Source: Spirochaetaceae bacterium (lineage in GTDB: Bacteria > Spirochaetota > Spirochaetia > Treponematales > Breznakiellaceae). Taken from it: a stretch of 7,889 nt of DNA. The notes beneath the pieces are model-generated. The model did not search any database, was not told the DNA's origin, and saw only the letters and a list, made by a program, of their open reading frames with translations. A program made the translations under genes and the position numbers. This document shows, in pieces, positions 5,282 to 7,889 of the stretch (position 1 is the first letter of the stretch; the number at the start of each line of letters is the position of its first letter). The DNA lies in the NCBI GenBank assembly GCA_031258615.1, contig JAIRMP010000158.1:1-7889 (forward strand), read 5' to 3'.

Positions 5282-6764
5282 TGAACTTTTTGGTACTCTG
5301 ATAAAGCTCCAGGTACCTTTCATAAAAAACAGAATATGCTTCGCGGCTTGCCATATCGGGATTGACAACCGTTGTCACTTTTGTCATCGCATCACAGGCG
5401 TCTTCAAAACTTTTATAACACCCACTTCCTACGGCGGCAATGATTGCGCCGCCCAGTATTCCGGCATTGGCCGAATTTTCCGTCAATACAATGGGTTTTC
5501 CGGTAACATCCGAAATAATTCTGAGCCAAAGCTCATTATGCGTCACGCCACCGCAGCCTCTGAGCTGTTTTATCGCATCGGCGCCTCTTTCCATTCGTTC
5601 CAGAATGTTACGCATACCGAAAGCGACTCCCTCAAGAATCGCCCGGTACATATGAGCCCTGGTATGCGCAAGGGTCAGGCCGTAATACGCTCCTTTCGCG
5701 CTCGGATCTTTATAAGGAGTGCGGTTTCCCTGAAAAAAATCCAGCAGCAAAAGGCCGTCGCTTCCCCTGGGTATGTCCGCCGCCAGATCGCCGAGGAATT
5801 TAAAGGGATTTTCGGCGGTTATGTTAAATTCATGAATAAACCATTTGACGATTGAACCGGCCGAAACCTGACCGCCTTCGAGACAATACTTTCCCGGAAC
5901 TACGGCGTTCCTGTACGGCCCCCAAATACCATCGCCAAAAAAAGGCGTATCCGTCAACGCAAGCTGAACAAAACTGCTTCCCATTACAACGCCGGTTTCG
6001 CCGGATCTGCAAACGCCCAGTCCTATCATATTGACATGGGCATCTATCCCGCCCTGATACACAACGGTATTTTCCGAAAGTCCCAGTTTCTCAGCCGTTT
6101 TTTTCGTAATCTTTCCGACCGGCTCTGCCTCGTCAAGAACCGAAGTCACTGCCTTGTCAAAAAACTCCGGAAAACCAATTTGTTCAAAAAAATTGGCGCT
6201 AAAGCCGCCCTTCTCTTCCACATAATTGGACTTACAGGTTGCCTGACAAACCGATGCGGCCCAGTTACCGGTAAGATAATGGTTTATATAATCCTGGGCT
6301 TCTACAATATGCCTAGTTTTGGCAAAAATATCCGGCTCATTGTCCCGTATCCACATCATCTTGGGGACAAGCCATTCTACGGAAACTTCTCCGCCGCAGT
6401 ATTTCAGGATTTCATGTCCGGTTTTGTTGATTTTTTCCGCCTGCCGAACAGCGCGGTTATCCATCCACAGTATCGCGTTGGAAAGCGGTTCGCCTTTCTC
6501 GTCGACCAGCACTACCGTTGAAGAAGTGGAGCAAACCGCGATACCGGAAATTTCCCCGAATCGATCCTTTAGCTGTTCCCGGCAGCCTGATACGACTTTT
6601 TCAAGGCAGCGTATCCAATCGCCGGGCGACTGTTCGGCATAGCCGGGTCTGGGGTAAACGGTTGGGTATTTTTCTTCCCGCACGGACAAAAAACGGCCTT
6701 CATTGTCAACCACACAACACCTGACGCTTTGGGTTCCAATGTCAATACCCATAAAACAGTTCAT
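5271..6764 (-). CDS. FGGY-family carbohydrate kinase
   Basis: A 497-residue FGGY kinase of full family length. It transfers phosphate from ATP to a ketose or polyol in the cytoplasm. Features are the N-terminal phosphate-binding loop GIDIGTQS (6-13), AILWMDNRA (97-105), the catalytic base Asp241 in QGGIDAH, MGSSFVQLAL (261-270), GIWGPY (279-284) and EGGQVSAGS (296-304) in the substrate and hinge region, EGVAFGMRN (378-386) and the C-terminal ATP-binding signature from LRGCGGVTHNELW (401) to TGKPI. The overall look is closest to ribulokinase, xylulokinase or erythritol-kinase relatives, but I cannot fix the substrate. The ATG at 6764 lies 6 bases after the deoC stop, with a GAGAAG-like site overlapping that stop, so the gene is in a tight operon. 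The neighbouring aldolase and dehydrogenase suggest catabolism of a pentose, deoxy sugar or polyol. Confidence 0.92.
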   Translation of the reverse strand: MNCFMGIDIGTQSVRCCVVDNEGRFLSVREEKYPTVYPRPGYAEQSPGDWIRCLEKVVSGCREQLKDRFGEISGIAVCSTSSTVVLVDEKGEPLSNAILWMDNRAVRQAEKINKTGHEILKYCGGEVSVEWLVPKMMWIRDNEPDIFAKTRHIVEAQDYINHYLTGNWAASVCQATCKSNYVEEKGGFSANFFEQIGFPEFFDKAVTSVLDEAEPVGKITKKTAEKLGLSENTVVYQGGIDAHVNMIGLGVCRSGETGVVMGSSFVQLALTDTPFFGDGIWGPYRNAVVPGKYCLEGGQVSAGSIVKWFIHEFNITAENPFKFLGDLAADIPRGSDGLLLLDFFQGNRTPYKDPSAKGAYYGLTLAHTRAHMYRAILEGVAFGMRNILERMERGADAIKQLRGCGGVTHNELWLRIISDVTGKPIVLTENSANAGILGGAIIAAVGSGCYKSFEDACDAMTKVTTVVNPDMASREAYSVFYERYLELYQSTKKFNDL

Positions 6765-6770
6765 GTCTTC

Positions 6771-7550
6771 TCAGTACCCCTTTATCGTTTGTCCCTTGAT
6801 GATACTGACCCCGCCCGAAGTACCCAGCCTGGTCGCTCCGGCGTTGATCATCGCAACGGCGTCATCAAAAGAACGCACACCGCCCGCGGCCTTGACGCCC
6901 ATAACCGGGCCTACCGTTTTTCTCATAAGGGCTACATGTTCAGGGGTCGCTCCGGCGGTCGAAAAACCGGTGGACGTTTTTACAAAATCAAGACCACAGC
7001 TTTTCGCGATTTCACAGGCTTTGACAATCTCTTCGGTTGTCAATAAACAGGTTTCGATAATCACTTTAAGCAGCACACCGCCCGAACAGGCTTTCCTGAC
7101 GGCGGCCATGTCTTCTTCCACGGTTTTAAATTCCCCTGCCTTCATCGCGCCGATATTCATCACCATATCAATTTCCCGGGCGCCGTCTTCAATGGCCGCG
7201 CCGGTTTCATAGGCCTTTGCCCGGCTGCACATGGCACCCAGGGGAAAGCCCACAACCGAGCAGACTTTGACGCCTGTCCCCTGAAGGTTTCCGGTGCAAC
7301 GGGCGACATTGGCGCTGTTTACACATACGGAAAAAAAGTGATGCTGTTTCGCCTCGTTACAGAGTTTGTCGATGTCGGCGGGCCTGGCCTCGGCCTTAAG
7401 CAACGTGTGATCGATATATTTCGGCAAATCCGAGGCGGAAATTGAAGCGGAAGCAACCTGCGAAGGCGGCATAGCCAAACCCGCTCTTGAAATCTGCTCC
7501 AATACCTCTTTGGTTATCCGTTCAATTAGATCTTTATCAATAACAGACAT
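6771..7550 (-). CDS. deoC: Deoxyribose-phosphate aldolase with N-terminal extension
   Basis: Class I aldolase that cleaves 2-deoxyribose 5-phosphate to glyceraldehyde 3-phosphate and acetaldehyde. Visible signatures are YIDHTLLK (45-52), VGFPLG (100-105), EIDMVMNIG (126-134, with the active-site Asp128), Lys162 in LLKVIIET, the Schiff-base Lys191 in FVKTSTGF and Lys220 in VKAAGGVRS. At 259 residues it is about 35-40 longer than the usual ~220. The excess is all N-terminal: an amphipathic helix (about residues 4-21, KDLIERITKEVLEQI) and a Ser/Ala/Pro linker, resembling a microcompartment encapsulation peptide. AGGAG (7559-7563) lies 8 bases before the ATG and overlaps the preceding stop codon, 11 bases away. 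The aldolase function is firm; the true substrate in this operon could be a related sugar phosphate. Confidence 0.95.
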   Translation of the reverse strand: MSVIDKDLIERITKEVLEQISRAGLAMPPSQVASASISASDLPKYIDHTLLKAEARPADIDKLCNEAKQHHFFSVCVNSANVARCTGNLQGTGVKVCSVVGFPLGAMCSRAKAYETGAAIEDGAREIDMVMNIGAMKAGEFKTVEEDMAAVRKACSGGVLLKVIIETCLLTTEEIVKACEIAKSCGLDFVKTSTGFSTAGATPEHVALMRKTVGPVMGVKAAGGVRSFDDAVAMINAGATRLGTSGGVSIIKGQTIKGY

Positions 7551-7561
7551 TTGCTATTCTC

Positions 7562-7889
7562 CTAATCCATGTAATATCCGCCGTTGATATTAACGGTTTC
7601 TCCATTGATAAACCCCGCTTCATCCGAAGCCAGGTACATCATCAGGCCGGACATATCCTGAATCGTCCCCAGCCGCTTTACCGGAATTTTGCTTGCGGCC
7701 TCCGCTTTTTTCGTGTCATCCCAGTATTCCATCATTTTGGTCATAACCGCATGGGGAGCGATGGCGTTACACGTAATACCGAAAGGACCGAGCTGCCTGG
7801 CTACGGAACGGGTCAGGCTGATCACCGCGCCTTTGGACGCGCCGTAGGCAAATGTGGTACTGTTATCCACGTTTTTGCCGGTAACGGAA
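7562..7889 (-). CDS. Short-chain dehydrogenase/reductase, C-terminal part (start beyond right edge)
   Basis: The visible frame is open to the window edge, so this is the last ~108 residues of a ~250-residue SDR. The active-site segment SVTGK precedes YGASKGA, the catalytic Tyr and Lys of the YxxxK motif, with the Ser about 14 residues before the Tyr. After it come RSVARQLGPFGITCNAIAPHAV, RLGTIQDMSGLMMYLASDEAGFINGE and NINGGYYMD, the standard classical-SDR C-terminus. A GTG at 7870 is internal and not a start. The enzyme would interconvert a hydroxyl and a carbonyl group using NAD(P). As the upstream neighbour of deoC (11 bases), it probably oxidises or reduces the sugar or polyol handled by this operon. 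The substrate is unknown. Confidence 0.93.
   Translation of the reverse strand, partial: SVTGKNVDNSTTFAYGASKGAVISLTRSVARQLGPFGITCNAIAPHAVMTKMMEYWDDTKKAEAASKIPVKRLGTIQDMSGLMMYLASDEAGFINGETVNINGGYYMD

Overview
The window looks like a bacterial chromosome segment, most likely from a spirochaete of the Treponema type, possibly a gut-associated one. The evidence is two tandem lipoproteins with relaxed spirochaete-style lipoboxes, base composition that is not extreme, a 15-base poly-G tract in an intergenic region and the general look of the proteins. This assignment is inference; there is no rRNA or other marker gene here. All intact genes lie on the minus strand. The only plus-strand gene is a broken HAD phosphatase.

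Left block (1-2460): an apparent minus-strand lipoprotein operon. A 222-residue lipoprotein (1576-2244) is followed by a 488-residue lipoprotein (42-1508). They share a clearly homologous LPP20-like domain, so they are tandem paralogues. A third gene with its own ribosome binding site starts at about position 27-33 and runs off the left edge. A 10-bp inverted repeat lies between the two lipoproteins. Upstream of the first one are a leader hairpin and, about 200 bases away, the poly-G tract, a candidate phase-variation element.

Middle block (2461-3480): about 390 bases with no convincing gene but several small hairpins. Then comes a plus-strand Cof-type HAD hydrolase that has lost most of its cap domain and carries an in-frame TGA. 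A strong 15-bp palindrome closes this block.

Right block (3521-7889): first pdxS and pdxT, which together encode the glutamine-dependent PLP synthase, under a good sigma-70-like promoter. Upstream of them on the same strand is a tight catabolic operon: a short-chain dehydrogenase (its start lies beyond the right edge), deoxyribose-phosphate aldolase and an FGGY carbohydrate kinase. A short relic-like reading frame with a Gly-Gly-Cys motif follows the kinase. The natural reading is oxidation or reduction of a polyol or sugar, phosphorylation, then retro-aldol cleavage to glyceraldehyde 3-phosphate and an aldehyde. The aldolase has an extra N-terminal amphipathic helix plus linker that resembles a bacterial microcompartment encapsulation peptide. 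This is the most interesting lead in the window, because it predicts shell-protein genes nearby, although none lie inside it.
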